Below, piece after piece: positions 1 through 7,697 of a stretch of 44,872 bases of DNA. The translations under genes and the position numbers were made by a program. Where the stretch lies: assembly GCA_030650495.1 (NCBI GenBank), contig JAUSEB010000004.1:1-44872 (forward strand), written 5' to 3'. Every line of letters starts with the position of its first letter. Position 1 is the first letter of the stretch. The stretch comes from Armatimonadota bacterium (lineage in GTDB: Bacteria; Armatimonadota; UBA5829; JAUSEB01). A model generated the notes under the pieces. That model was given only the letters and a program-made list of their open reading frames with translations. It was not told the DNA's origin and did no database searches.

Positions 1-102
1 GATAGTGTAGTATTACATCAGCCATTATTGTTTATAGCATTTGAGCGTATCATTGTCAAGTGTTTTATACCATAGCGCCGCAAATAATAAACACGAGTTT
101 TA

Positions 103-741
103 TTAGCGGGATGTATTGCGCAGAGAGGCTGGATCGCTGACACCTTTGAGGGTAAGCATGCCGCCGTCGGAGCTGATCTCGGTGATCTGAGCCGGAAGAA
201 CTGAAGGTCCGAACGCGATATATGCGTTGATCATCTCGTCCACTTTGGCCGCTAATTGACCCGGCGCGGGGAGTTTTCCCACAGTGACCGAATCGGAGCG
301 AAAAGCAATTTTGCCGCCGGTCGCATGGGAGAGTTGTCCGCTTACGGTGACATAAACTCTTCTCCCGTGGAAAGTTACGTACCCGGACCCATTGACGCGA
401 TCTGACTGGAATTCTATTCGCGGCTTTTCAACTTTGCGATTTGCTAAAACACCGGCGGCGGACTTGTCCGTTCGTAGAAAGTTGGTAGCGTCCTGCTGAG
501 CAATGCTTACCTGGAAGGATTTCTTCTCACCGGCTTTTGCGGCCTGGCTCGCTTCCTCCAATTCACGCTCGGCTGCTTCTATGGCCTGCCTGGCATGCTC
601 GGCTTCCGACCATGTTATTATCTCCGGTTCTTCGGGAGGAGTGTATGTAGCGAGTCGTGCTGCGACGAGCAGTCCGATTATCAATATCCCTGCCGCCAGA
701 TAAGCTATAGGTGATAGTTTCCTGCGTCTTGAAGACCTCAT
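103..741 (-). CDS. Membrane-anchored protein with coiled coil and an LmeA/YpmS-like outer domain
   Basis: A 212-residue protein of unknown function. A basic N-terminus is followed by one membrane segment (about residues 12-29). An acidic/alanine-rich helical stretch (about 44-75) is likely coiled coil, and a beta-rich soluble domain runs to the C-terminus. The pattern of an N-terminal anchor plus a domain with alternating strands ending in an ITEI..DGGMLTLKG-type segment resembles the DUF2993/DUF2140 (LmeA, YpmS) group, so an extracytoplasmic or cell-envelope role is likely. That assignment is by overall look only. No strong ribosome binding site precedes the ATG at 741. It lies 118 nt downstream of the TrkA-like gene on the same strand, with a dispersed repeat between them, so co-transcription is uncertain. 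Confidence 0.7.
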   Translation of the reverse strand: MRSSRRRKLSPIAYLAAGILIIGLLVAARLATYTPPEEPEIITWSEAEHARQAIEAAERELEEASQAAKAGEKKSFQVSIAQQDATNFLRTDKSAAGVLANRKVEKPRIEFQSDRVNGSGYVTFHGRRVYVTVSGQLSHATGGKIAFRSDSVTVGKLPAPGQLAAKVDEMINAYIAFGPSVLPAQITEISSDGGMLTLKGVSDPASLRNTSR

Positions 742-787
742 TTGTGTTTTTGAGACTCCACCCGAATAGTTTTCACCTCACCGCGCC

Positions 788-834
788 CGGCGCCTTCGGC
801 ACCGGCATCGGCAGCAGGCTACCGATGCAACAGA
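788..834. repeat. Dispersed palindromic element (GGCGCC/CATCGG family), copy 1
   Basis: A 47-nt element with two small hairpins: GGCGCC-TTC-GGCACC and CATCGG...CCGATG. It matches 22781-22827 almost base for base and is present in inverse orientation at 5785-5828. A TTCTAAC-type tandem tract (834-853) directly follows this copy. Confidence 0.85.
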
Positions 835-859
835 CTTCTAACTTCTAACTTCTAAACCC

Positions 860-1522
860 TCAACCCGTCCCCATAAACACCGCTCTCAGCTGTGGCTCAA
901 GATCCGATTCGACAAGCGCTATCACGCTGTCATGCATCTCCAGTTCGGTATTAACATGCGGAATAAGCGCATGATCGTCCCGGACGATTGAAATAATGAG
1001 CGTGTTCGGCGGAAGCCCCAGTTTGCCGATTTCCTTGCCGACCACCGGCGACTCCTCGCCCAAATCGATTTCCACTATCTCGATGTTGCCCCGCTTGAGA
1101 GCGGCGATCGGGAACATATGGTCGGTCTCGATCTGCTGCTCGATCAGATTGAATATTATCTTAGTGCTGCTGACCGTCTCATCTATACCCAAACGTTGGA
1201 AAATCTCCTCGTTTTCGGGGTTATTTACGCGCGCTATGGTTCGCGGCGCTTTGAAGCGATGTTTCGCCATCTGGCAGATCACTAAATTATCTTCATCGTC
1301 TCCGGTAGTCGCGACGACCACGTCCGCCCGCTCCATACCGTACTGTTTCATCGTCCGCACTTCGCATGCATCCCCGCGGACCGCGACTTCGCCCAGTTCC
1401 TCAAACAACTTCTCCGCCCGCCCCCTGTCTTTCTCTATCAGAACGACCTCATGCCCCGCGCTCATGAGACCTTTGGTCAGGTAATAGCCTACCCTGCCGC
1501 CGCCGCCTATTATAATGAACAT
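860..1522 (-). CDS. trkA: TrkA-family potassium uptake regulator (RCK_N + RCK_C)
   Basis: A 220-residue cytosolic gating subunit of a Trk/Ktr-type K+ channel. The N-terminal Rossmann fold begins with the nucleotide-binding glycine motif GGGGRVG (residues 7-13), followed by acidic residues of the ribose-binding strand (VVLIEKD). A C-terminal RCK_C domain follows at about 135-220 (EIDLGEESPVVGKEIGKLGL). The ATG has a GGAGG box 7 nt upstream. It starts 17 nt after a second TrkA_N gene, so the two probably form one transcript and perhaps a heteromeric ring, as in other two-gene TrkA systems. No membrane TrkH/KtrB subunit is in the window. Assignment to the family is firm; the ion is inferred from the family. 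Confidence 0.93.
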   Translation of the reverse strand: MFIIIGGGGRVGYYLTKGLMSAGHEVVLIEKDRGRAEKLFEELGEVAVRGDACEVRTMKQYGMERADVVVATTGDDEDNLVICQMAKHRFKAPRTIARVNNPENEEIFQRLGIDETVSSTKIIFNLIEQQIETDHMFPIAALKRGNIEIVEIDLGEESPVVGKEIGKLGLPPNTLIISIVRDDHALIPHVNTELEMHDSVIALVESDLEPQLRAVFMGTG

Positions 1523-1539
1523 CTTCTATCCTCCATACC

Positions 1540-1998
1540 CTAAAAGTTCAACTCGTCTTCTATTTCGCAGTATTCCAACACCGGACGCGGCTCCTTGCCA
1601 AGCAGGAAATCCGTCATCAGACCGGCGCCTATGGAAGTAGTGCACAGCGTCTCGATGCCGAGTTGGTGATAAGCGGTCGCCCGGACGGGATCGTATATTC
1701 TGGCCAAGACTTTCGGCGCTTTGAAGATTTCTTTGGCTATCTGAACCGACATTATATTGGTGTTGTCGCCGTTGGTCACCGCGACAAACGCGTCCGCGGT
1801 TTCTATGCCGGCCTTTTTCAGCACATCCACTTCTGTTCCCGACCCGACAATCGTGCGTATATTGGGGTCAGGCTCGCTGCCCAAACGACGAAAAGAGTCC
1901 GCGTTCCAGTCGATAATCGTCACGCTATGACCTTCACGGGACAACATGCGGGCCATGGTCGAGCCGACTCTCCCACAGCCTAATATGACTACCTTCAT
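1540..1998 (-). CDS. TrkA_N-only NAD-binding protein
   Basis: About 152 residues: a single RCK_N Rossmann domain with LGCGRVG near the start and an aspartate after the second strand (TIIDWNAD). The family is the NAD(H)-binding part of Trk potassium regulators, but this protein stops right after the Rossmann domain and has no RCK_C. The start at 1998 is chosen over an upstream in-frame candidate at 2019 because a GGAGGG box lies 10 nt before it and the protein then begins directly with the first beta strand (MKVVILG). It is the first gene of the pair with the complete TrkA-like gene 17 nt downstream. A heteromeric regulator is the simplest reading. Confidence 0.88.
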   Translation of the reverse strand: MKVVILGCGRVGSTMARMLSREGHSVTIIDWNADSFRRLGSEPDPNIRTIVGSGTEVDVLKKAGIETADAFVAVTNGDNTNIMSVQIAKEIFKAPKVLARIYDPVRATAYHQLGIETLCTTSIGAGLMTDFLLGKEPRPVLEYCEIEDELNF

Positions 1999-2062
1999 TA
2001 CTCTACGTCCCTCCGTCAACTTCTCTCACTAGAAATACGATGTTATAAGAAACCTGGTTCCA

Positions 2063-2091
2063 GCTTCGGGGTAAAAAGGTTCCCTAAGCAT
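2063..2091. repeat. Dispersed 29-nt repeat (GCTTCGGGGTAAAAAG family), copy 1
   Basis: The arms GCTTcGGG and CCCtAAGC can pair around an A-rich loop. The same sequence recurs at 2428-2450 (partial) and 11283-11311 (identical except one base). All three copies lie between genes in the same orientation. Confidence 0.8.
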
Positions 2092-2094
2092 ACA

Positions 2095-2274
2095 TTAATG
2101 GCGGGTTAACATGATTGCGCGGAATAGCCCATAGATAACAGCCAGCGCGCCGAATACCATGCTCCCGGTCTGGCGTTCCGGCAGGCTGCTTATTATGAGC
2201 AGAATACCCGCTATGATAAGCCCAATGGAAATTATTAACCTGAATTTTCGTAACTGCTCGACGCGATCCGGCAT
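2095..2274 (-). CDS. Small two-helix membrane protein
   Basis: A 59-residue protein with two hydrophobic helices (LIISIGLIIAGILLII and MVFGALAVIYGLFRAIML) joined by a short polar turn, and a charged N-terminus (MPDRVEQLRK). The start at 2274 has a GGGAGG box 6 nt upstream, so it is preferred to the in-frame candidate at 2292. Function unknown. It could be a small accessory membrane protein of the adjacent TrkA genes, but its own repeat-bounded position gives no real support for that. Confidence 0.65.
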   Translation of the reverse strand: MPDRVEQLRKFRLIISIGLIIAGILLIISSLPERQTGSMVFGALAVIYGLFRAIMLTRH

Positions 2275-2427
2275 TTTAGCCTCCCTGAGCAAACATCAAC
2301 AGAGTATACCTCCGGGGGAAAGGCATGTCAACGCGGATTTGGTTGTCGGTTGATGGTTGACGGTTGTCGGTTTCTATGCGTCGGAAGGCTTTTTGCGCCG
2401 ACGCAGGCTTTATATCTATAGCTGAGC

Positions 2428-2450
2428 GCTTCGGGGTAAAAAGCTTCCCT
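2428..2450. repeat. Dispersed GCTTCGGGGTAAAAAG-family repeat, copy 2
   Basis: Partial second copy of the 2063-2091 element. The preceding 2341-2372 stretch is a degenerate GGTTGTCGGTTGATGGTTG-like tract similar to one at 13340-13362. The 198-nt gap 2275-2472 holds nothing else recognisable. Confidence 0.7.
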
Positions 2451-2472
2451 CATAAGAAAACCTCCGTCGCGT

Positions 2473-2928
2473 TTACGTAAGTGAGATTAAAGTAACGAAT
2501 ATGGCAGTTGTTAACACTGTTGCAATTGCATAAACTTTCAGATGTCTATAATCTCGGCTTTTCTTGAGTTTTACGCCAATGAATGTGCCCCAAACGCCAA
2601 AAGCAACGAACGCCGCGAGAAGCGCAATTAATAGTATGTTATCAGCGGTTTCTGACTCTTGGGCATCATTTGTGAAAGACATAATCGCTGGGCTTGTTAA
2701 GATCGAAAGCATCCAGCCCAAGCATACCGGAACAAAAATCAACTGTGAGGATACAAGGCCAAGTAAAACGCCTGCGCCTGAGGCAAACAGGATGCCCGAT
2801 GCCCAGAATAGACCCGTTTCGATAGCGGAACTGGACCCGGTTGCGACAATCAAAGACATAAACCAGACCCCGCAGGCTACTACGCCGAACACAAGTGCGA
2901 GTAAAAAGCTCAAGATGATCTTACGCAT
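2473..2928 (-). CDS. Four-helix integral membrane protein, unknown function
   Basis: 151 residues with four predicted membrane segments (about 5-28, 38-62, 66-85, 97-118) and a final helix near 132-150, so four or five spans. A short charged loop (KLKKSRDYRHLK) precedes the last one. The ATG at 2928 has AAGGAG 9 nt upstream. I recognise no family motif. The gene lies just downstream of the URO-D-like gene on the same strand (31-nt gap), so it may be the last gene of that transcript. Confidence 0.7.
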   Translation of the reverse strand: MRKIILSFLLALVFGVVACGVWFMSLIVATGSSSAIETGLFWASGILFASGAGVLLGLVSSQLIFVPVCLGWMLSILTSPAIMSFTNDAQESETADNILLIALLAAFVAFGVWGTFIGVKLKKSRDYRHLKVYAIATVLTTAIFVTLISLT

Positions 2929-2959
2929 CAGATCGATCTCCTTTTGGCTAGCATTAGTC

Positions 2960-4069
2960 TCACAGCATCGCCTCTGCCGCCGTCAGCCATTCCATATAAT
3001 TACGCTTGTAGGTATCAGTGCAGGGGATGTCGAAAGGCGTGCAAGTGGGGCTCATTATGTAACCAGTGCGACCGCCTACCGTTTTGGCAATCCCCTTAAC
3101 CCAAGTCGTAAAATAGCCTTCGGGAGCCGAATAGAAGTCCTGATCCTGCACGTGGCCCATAAGACAGATGGCGCCGCTGGCCTGGTTGAGCAGCTCGGAC
3201 AGTGAGATGTCACCCTGCGGCGGTGGCTCTATCGGTTCCAGCATATCGGCGCCTGTTTCGATCATCTGCTCGAACACCTGCCGCACACGACCGTGGCAGT
3301 GGATGGCGGCCAATTTGCCTGCTTTGTGCGCGACTTCGACTAATTGCCGCATATACGGCGTAACGAGCTCCGCGAATACGGACGGCGGGATCATCGGAGG
3401 CGTGCATAACTCCGGTCCGCTGGTGTGGAAAACGCAGTCCATATCGCCGGACGCAGCCACCACAAGCTTCATATTCTCCAGGCTACGCTCGAACGCCCAA
3501 TCGACCATCCGCTTGATCGAAGGCAAATCCGTAAGCGTGCGTATGCAGAAATCCTCATAGTGAAATAGTGACGCCATTTGATACATGGGATCGTCGAAGC
3601 CGAGCAGGATTATTCCTCTATCCCCAACAGACTTGTGGAGCGAGAACGCATTGCTCAGGTCATATTCCGGCGGTTCATAAGGCAGCGACATATACTTCTC
3701 GATGTCCTCATCGTCAGCAATAAGATGCTTCATCATCAATCCGGGCTTGTTCAGATAGTTGCGATACTCGCTTTTCAAATCACCTTTGGGCGTGTGGATT
3801 GTGGTCGTGACGATTCTTTCCTCGCCATTGATCTCCGTCACGGTATCGACAACACCTTCGGCTGGCCGCGAGAGACCAACGCCGGCTCCCACCGAGCTGA
3901 CTTTGATAACCACGCCCACGTTGGTCTCGATCTGCTCCATAATTTCGCAATAAGAAGCGTCGCGTGTATGATCGTTGTCCGAATAGGGATGGATATTATA
4001 GGTGGCGTACGGGACCCTATCCACCGCCCCTCGCCTTATTGCGGCTAACAGCCGTTCTTTTCTCGTCAA
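2960..4069 (-). CDS. Uroporphyrinogen decarboxylase (URO-D) superfamily / MtaA-like protein
   Basis: 369 residues of the URO-D fold, an (alpha/beta)8 barrel shared by haem-pathway UroD and corrinoid methyltransferases (MtaA, CmuA). It begins with the family's MTRKERLLAAIRRGAVDRVPY signature. The mid-C-terminal AIHCHG motif and a late cysteine (SPTCTPF) sit where methyltransferases place their zinc ligands (H-x-C...C). The HCH order here differs from the usual H-x-C, so catalysis is uncertain. The conserved arginines of true UroD near the N-terminus are not evident, so haem synthesis is unlikely. TTG start at 4069. It follows a GlcD-type FAD oxidase by 24 nt and is probably co-transcribed with it. 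A role in demethylation or catabolism is inferred. Confidence 0.85.
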   Translation of the reverse strand: MTRKERLLAAIRRGAVDRVPYATYNIHPYSDNDHTRDASYCEIMEQIETNVGVVIKVSSVGAGVGLSRPAEGVVDTVTEINGEERIVTTTIHTPKGDLKSEYRNYLNKPGLMMKHLIADDEDIEKYMSLPYEPPEYDLSNAFSLHKSVGDRGIILLGFDDPMYQMASLFHYEDFCIRTLTDLPSIKRMVDWAFERSLENMKLVVAASGDMDCVFHTSGPELCTPPMIPPSVFAELVTPYMRQLVEVAHKAGKLAAIHCHGRVRQVFEQMIETGADMLEPIEPPPQGDISLSELLNQASGAICLMGHVQDQDFYSAPEGYFTTWVKGIAKTVGGRTGYIMSPTCTPFDIPCTDTYKRNYMEWLTAAEAML

Positions 4070-4093
4070 TTTGGAAACCTCACTATCAGTTGT

Positions 4094-5587
4094 TCAGAAC
4101 AAATTTCCCGGATTCAGACGCCCGTCGGGATCAAATAGCATCTTTAACTCGCGCATTTGCTCGATGTCTTCATCATTGTACATCATCTTCAGGAACGGCG
4201 CTTTGAGCTTGCCGATGCCGTGCTCGGCGGAAACCGAACCTCCCATTTCCACAACACGCTTTGCCCAGGAGAGATACAGCGACTTGCCCCGCTCATACTC
4301 CTCCATATCGCGCGGCAGGATGTTCACATGCACGTGGTTGTTGCCGATGTGTCCGAATATCACCGACTCCAGCCCGTTCTCCTTCAAACCGGCGTTGTAC
4401 ATGTCCATCGCGGCTTCCAGGCTATCGTCAGGAACGGACATGTCGGTCCCCAGCTTGGTAAGATCGGGATTACTCCGTTTTCGCTCATCTATGAGCAAAT
4501 TCACCGCCTCAGGTGTAGCGTGGCGGAACGCCTTCAGCGGCTCCAACTCGCGGCTGTTGACGGCGTACCAGGTGTCCTCATCGCTTCCGCCAATCTCCAT
4601 AATTGCGTCCATAACCTGCATCACGGCTTCTTCGAGAGCTTCATCGCTATCTCCGTGAAACTCGATATATACCGCCGTGTGGTAGTGCGGCTTGAGGACT
4701 GGGATTTCGACGAACGCCGGGTTGTCCGATTTCATCCCGCGAAGCAAATTCAGCGCGTCGTGATTGAAATACTCTATCGCGACCGGACGTGAGGCTATCC
4801 CGCGCGCGAACCGTACGAACTTGAGCGCCGCTTCCTCCGAAGGCAGGAATATAGTCAAGCCGTTGATCGCCTTAGGTTTGGGAATCAGCCGCAATTCGAT
4901 CTCAGTGACTACCCCCAGTGTGCCTTCCATTCCGATGAACAGGGCGAGCATATCCATATCGTCGGCGACGAAATATCCCGCCGCGGACTTGACGTTCGGC
5001 TGGGTGTATGAGGGCAATTGGCCGGATATGACGCGGCCATCTTCAGTTGCAAGAGAGAACGACCGCCCGCTCGCGTGGCTCTCTCCTCTTGCAAGCGAGA
5101 GCATTGAACCGTCGCTAAGCGCCATACGAAGCGATTGCACCCAGTTGCGGGTCGAGCCGTAGGAGAAGGTCAACGCCCCGGAAGCATTTGCGGCGGCCAT
5201 GCCGCCGATGGAGCACGAAGTCTCAGTGGGATCGGGCGGGAAGAACAGACCCTGCGCCTCGACGACTTTGCGAATATCCGCAAGAGTGGCTCCCGGCTGA
5301 ACCGTCAGACTATGGCCGGAATCATCATTGCCGATTTCGCCGATCTTGTTCATCCGGCTCAGGTTCAAAACAAGCCCGCCATAAGGCACGGCTCCGGCGA
5401 CAAGTCCCGTCCGCGCCCCCTGCGTCGTAATGGCAACGCCCCGCGCCCGCGCTTCATTGATAACCTCGATGACCTCCGCCTCGGTCGCCGGAAACGCGAT
5501 GAAATCCGCCGTCCCCACCCGCCGCGACTCATCGCGCAGGTAGTCGGTGTATTCGTCACTCCAGGGTCTGATCAAGTCTTGGGCCAA
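4094..5587 (-). CDS. FAD-linked oxidase, GlcD / D-lactate dehydrogenase (cytochrome) type
   Basis: 497 residues, the normal length for this family. The N-terminal FAD_binding_4 domain (about 35-215) carries the pyrophosphate loop TTQGARTGLVAGAVP and CSIGGMAAANASG. The C-terminal FAD-oxidase_C domain (about 250-495) carries FGHIGNNHVHVNILP and the closing SAEHGIGKLK...LDP-like segment (FDPDGRLNPGNLF). The family oxidises 2-hydroxyacids (glycolate, D-lactate, D-2-hydroxyglutarate) and passes electrons to quinone or an Fe-S partner. No GlcE/GlcF is nearby, so the substrate is open. The TTG start at 5587 has AGGAGA about 9 nt upstream. First gene of a likely two- or three-gene operon with the URO-D-like gene. 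Confidence 0.92.
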   Translation of the reverse strand: MAQDLIRPWSDEYTDYLRDESRRVGTADFIAFPATEAEVIEVINEARARGVAITTQGARTGLVAGAVPYGGLVLNLSRMNKIGEIGNDDSGHSLTVQPGATLADIRKVVEAQGLFFPPDPTETSCSIGGMAAANASGALTFSYGSTRNWVQSLRMALSDGSMLSLARGESHASGRSFSLATEDGRVISGQLPSYTQPNVKSAAGYFVADDMDMLALFIGMEGTLGVVTEIELRLIPKPKAINGLTIFLPSEEAALKFVRFARGIASRPVAIEYFNHDALNLLRGMKSDNPAFVEIPVLKPHYHTAVYIEFHGDSDEALEEAVMQVMDAIMEIGGSDEDTWYAVNSRELEPLKAFRHATPEAVNLLIDERKRSNPDLTKLGTDMSVPDDSLEAAMDMYNAGLKENGLESVIFGHIGNNHVHVNILPRDMEEYERGKSLYLSWAKRVVEMGGSVSAEHGIGKLKAPFLKMMYNDEDIEQMRELKMLFDPDGRLNPGNLF

Positions 5588-5642
5588 TACGGTATTCTCC
5601 TCACTATCAAATGAATACTTCGATATACCCCGATAATACCCT

Positions 5643-5784
5643 TCGTCGTGCGTTGAGCGTCGTGCGTCGTTCGTAGTGCGTCGACCGTCGTGCGTGGCGC
5701 GTGGCGCGTAGTTCGTCGCGCGTGGTCCGTCGTGCGTGGTCCGTCGAGCGTCGACCGTCGTCCGTCGTTCGTGGTTCGTGGTTC
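5643..5784. repeat. Degenerate CGTCGTGCGT tandem tract
   Basis: About 140 nt of imperfect 7-10-nt units built from CGTCGTGCGT, CGTGGTTCGT, CGTGGTCCGT and similar words, with no unique spacers. A shorter tract of the same words occurs at 44489-44526. The tract creates an artefactual open frame rich in RTT on the minus strand. Together with 5785-5948 it makes up the 360-nt non-coding gap between the divergent oxidase and toxin-antitoxin genes. Confidence 0.85.
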
Positions 5785-5828
5785 GTTGCTTCGGTAGCCT
5801 GCTGCCGAAGCCGGCGCCGAAGGCGCCG
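5785..5828. repeat. GGCGCC/CATCGG-family palindromic element, inverted copy
   Basis: The reverse complement matches 788-834 and 22781-22827 with a few differences (TCGGTAGCCTGCTGCCGA arm, then GGCGCCGAAGGCGCC). It is fused directly to the end of the CGTCGT tract. Confidence 0.8.
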
Positions 5829-5832
5829 AGTC

Positions 5833-5855
5833 CCCTCTCCCTTGACGGGAGAGGG
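5833..5855. repeat. Hairpin CCCTCTCCC / GGGAGAGGG
   Basis: Perfect 9-bp stem with loop TTGAC, followed by TTAGGGTGAGGG. A related half-element (ACCCCAACCCTCTCC) is present at 8341-8355. It lies between divergent genes. There is no T tract on either side, so a terminator role is doubtful. Confidence 0.7.
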
Positions 5856-5879
5856 TTAGGGTGAGGGTGATAAAATCAC

Positions 5880-5907
5880 TTGAATACACTAAGACTTGTG
5901 GTATAAT
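5880..5907 (+). promoter_or_regulatory. Promoter of the toxin-antitoxin pair
   Basis: A -35-like TTGAAT (5880-5885), 16-nt spacer and perfect TATAAT (5902-5907) with an extended TGn just before it (5899-5901). It lies about 40 nt upstream of the antitoxin start. Self-repression by the AbrB-fold antitoxin at this site would be expected from the family. Confidence 0.75.
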
Positions 5908-5948
5908 GATATTGCATATTTCGCAAATTGCGATTTTCGGAGATTGTT

Positions 5949-6221
5949 ATGTTACTAAAACTCAGGAAGAACGCGCAGATCACGCTGCCAGCCCAAATCC
6001 GCAAGTCCGCGCATCTTGAAGAGGGGGATTTGCTCGACTGTGAGGTTCGGGAGGGGCATATCGTGCTGACCCCCAAGAAGCTCATAAACAAGAGTGACGC
6101 ATGGTTCTGGTCAAAACAGTGGCAGAAGGCGGAGGCCGAAGCCCAGAAGAACATCCAGACCGGCGACCTTCAGGAATTCGACACCGTGGACGATTTGCTG
6201 AAACACCTGAAGGGGGAGTAG
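5949..6221 (+). CDS. AbrB/MazE-fold antitoxin-like DNA-binding protein
   Basis: 90 residues. The first about 45 form a SpoVT/AbrB swapped-hairpin domain (LKLRKNAQITLPAQIRKSAHLEEGDLLDCEVREGHIVL is spread over residues 3-40), the usual DNA-binding part of antitoxins. The acidic helical tail (QTGDLQEFDTVDDLLKHL) is typical of a toxin-wrapping segment. The ATG at 5949 is chosen because GGAG lies 6 nt upstream; an in-frame TTG at 5928 lacks a site. The stop is one base from the GTG of the toxin-like gene, so translation is coupled. Expected role: neutralise the downstream toxin and repress the shared promoter. Confidence 0.88.
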   Translation: MLLKLRKNAQITLPAQIRKSAHLEEGDLLDCEVREGHIVLTPKKLINKSDAWFWSKQWQKAEAEAQKNIQTGDLQEFDTVDDLLKHLKGE

Positions 6222-6222
6222 C

Positions 6223-6483
6223 GTGCGGTTTGTTATCACGAAAAGGTTCGCGGAAGCCTACCGCTCGCTGCCGGAAACCCTGCGTAAGAAAGCCAATAAA
6301 GCACTGCGCCTGCTCGTCGAAAACCCCAGGCATCCGTCGCTGCGCCTGAAGAAGATACAAGGCGCCGGTGGGATATGGGAGGCGAGGGTCGATAAAGCCT
6401 GCCGGATGACGCTGGAGATACACTCGGATTACTTCCTGCTGAGGAATATCGGGAAGCACGATGAGACGCTTGGGGAACCGTGA
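6223..6483 (+). CDS. RelE/ParE-superfamily toxin
   Basis: 86 residues with the RelE/ParE fold pattern: an N-terminal strand (MRFVITKRF), two helices (AYRSLPETLRKKANKALRLLVENP), then strands with a W-E-A-R core (GIWEARVDKACRMTLEI) ending in LLRNIGKHDETL, the typical GKHDE..Y-type terminus. Relatives either cut ribosome-bound mRNA (RelE) or poison gyrase (ParE); which applies cannot be read from sequence. GTG start, preceded by AGGGGGAG inside the antitoxin's last codons. Pairing of an AbrB-fold antitoxin with a RelE-fold toxin is a known type II arrangement. Confidence 0.88.
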   Translation: MRFVITKRFAEAYRSLPETLRKKANKALRLLVENPRHPSLRLKKIQGAGGIWEARVDKACRMTLEIHSDYFLLRNIGKHDETLGEP

Positions 6484-6501
6484 TTTACCGATTCATATAT
6501 A

Positions 6502-7635
6502 CTAAGTATTGAACCCCATTTCATTGAGTATCATTTGGCGGGCTATATATTTTACTAATGGAAGATGGCGATATACTTCGTCAAGATTTAACATCTCTTC
6601 TGCTGGGCGAGCAGCAGGCCCCTCATTATCCAGGAAAGCATGAGCGACACCGTGTCTTATCGGACGTAGTATATTATCGCAGATATTTGTATAATTTTTA
6701 CCAATTGCCTGTTTCAACAGATCATGAGGTACGTGCTTATTCAGCCAATCTTCCTCTTGAAGTCGTTCTTGTGGAAAAGAGATAGATGCTCCGCTTGCCT
6801 TCGCTGCTTTATTACGTACTCTCCGTAATTCTCTCACCAACTCAATTACCTTGAAAAAACATAGGAACTGGTATACCGGGCTTGCAGTACCTAGAGCTTC
6901 TCTATATAGAACAAGAGGGTGGTATAGCTTCGGCACTTCTCCAACCACTGGTTCAAGTTTATTGTTTAGTGCCGAACGCTTGTACGGTGGATGGATAAAC
7001 TCACATATGTAAGTCCCTGACGATTTCTCCTCAACACGTATTCTGGCAATATCAATCGGCACATCACGTTCAAATGACAACTGAGTCAGAATCGCAGTCA
7101 AATGCTTGAGCGCAACACTCTCAGCATTTTCAAATGACTCAGCTTTGATAGTTGTATTAATATGAGACAATGATCCCGCCTCATTGGGATAACAGTAATA
7201 TATGATATTATTTGGCTTCACACTTCCGTCCATAAGCATAATATCCAAACGAACAAAAACTGATCCTATATCCTTCGATTGAATAGGTGGGTAAAGCGCA
7301 AGCAATGAATCTCCTTTTATATTTGGTCTGGTTTCAAATATCGTATCTGTAAGACATAACGCCGTAGGGGACCTCATTGTGAACTCAACTTCATATTCTC
7401 CTGTTGCACCATTGAGACGTTCAAGATCAACGCTTGATGGTATTGATGAGTTTGTAGGCTGAATCACCAACCTCTCTTTCCGTAGATAGCCGTGTGTTAG
7501 CATATCATCGGCTACTTTCTGATCGAGTGTGACATTCAGCGAATGCTGTTCAGGTGCTTTGTTGCCTATATAACAACAATGCTTGTACTTGCGTCCACTA
7601 CCACATGGACAAGGCTCATTTCTACCAATCTTCAT
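6502..7635 (-). CDS. SEC-C zinc-motif protein with a C-terminal HEPN-like R-x4-H segment
   Basis: About 377 residues. The first 21 (MKIGRNEPCPCGSGRKYKHC...) are the SEC-C zinc motif, the metal-binding tail found on SecA and many accessory proteins. The middle (about 35-240) is beta-rich and unrecognised. The last third is helical and holds FLCFFKVIELVRELRRVRN and then IRHGVAHAF, an R-x4-H pattern as in HEPN RNases and MauJ-like domains. The start at 7635 puts SEC-C at the terminus and has AAGGAGT 12 nt upstream. An in-frame ATG at 7701 overlaps the upstream stop as ATGA and would add 22 residues. Base composition is visibly AT-richer than the neighbours, which suggests acquisition. A role in defence or stress is possible but unproven. 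Confidence 0.75.
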   Translation of the reverse strand: MKIGRNEPCPCGSGRKYKHCCYIGNKAPEQHSLNVTLDQKVADDMLTHGYLRKERLVIQPTNSSIPSSVDLERLNGATGEYEVEFTMRSPTALCLTDTIFETRPNIKGDSLLALYPPIQSKDIGSVFVRLDIMLMDGSVKPNNIIYYCYPNEAGSLSHINTTIKAESFENAESVALKHLTAILTQLSFERDVPIDIARIRVEEKSSGTYICEFIHPPYKRSALNNKLEPVVGEVPKLYHPLVLYREALGTASPVYQFLCFFKVIELVRELRRVRNKAAKASGASISFPQERLQEEDWLNKHVPHDLLKQAIGKNYTNICDNILRPIRHGVAHAFLDNEGPAARPAEEMLNLDEVYRHLPLVKYIARQMILNEMGFNT

Positions 7636-7697
7636 ACTCTTATACTCACTCCTTCTTTGACGCCATCCCACACTAAAAATGGCGGATAGTCTCCAGC

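Noticed and set aside
2341-2460. Small gene or leader RNA between the membrane-protein genes
   Set aside because: Only word repeats and one dispersed element are present; no start with a binding site and no stable RNA family feature.
5643-5784. CRISPR array
   Set aside because: The units are degenerate, vary in length and have no unique spacers. No cas gene is in the window.
5572-5889. 105-residue minus-strand frame rich in RTT
   Set aside because: Its sequence is the translation of the CGTCGT word-repeat tract and the adjacent palindromes, with no binding site and no family features.
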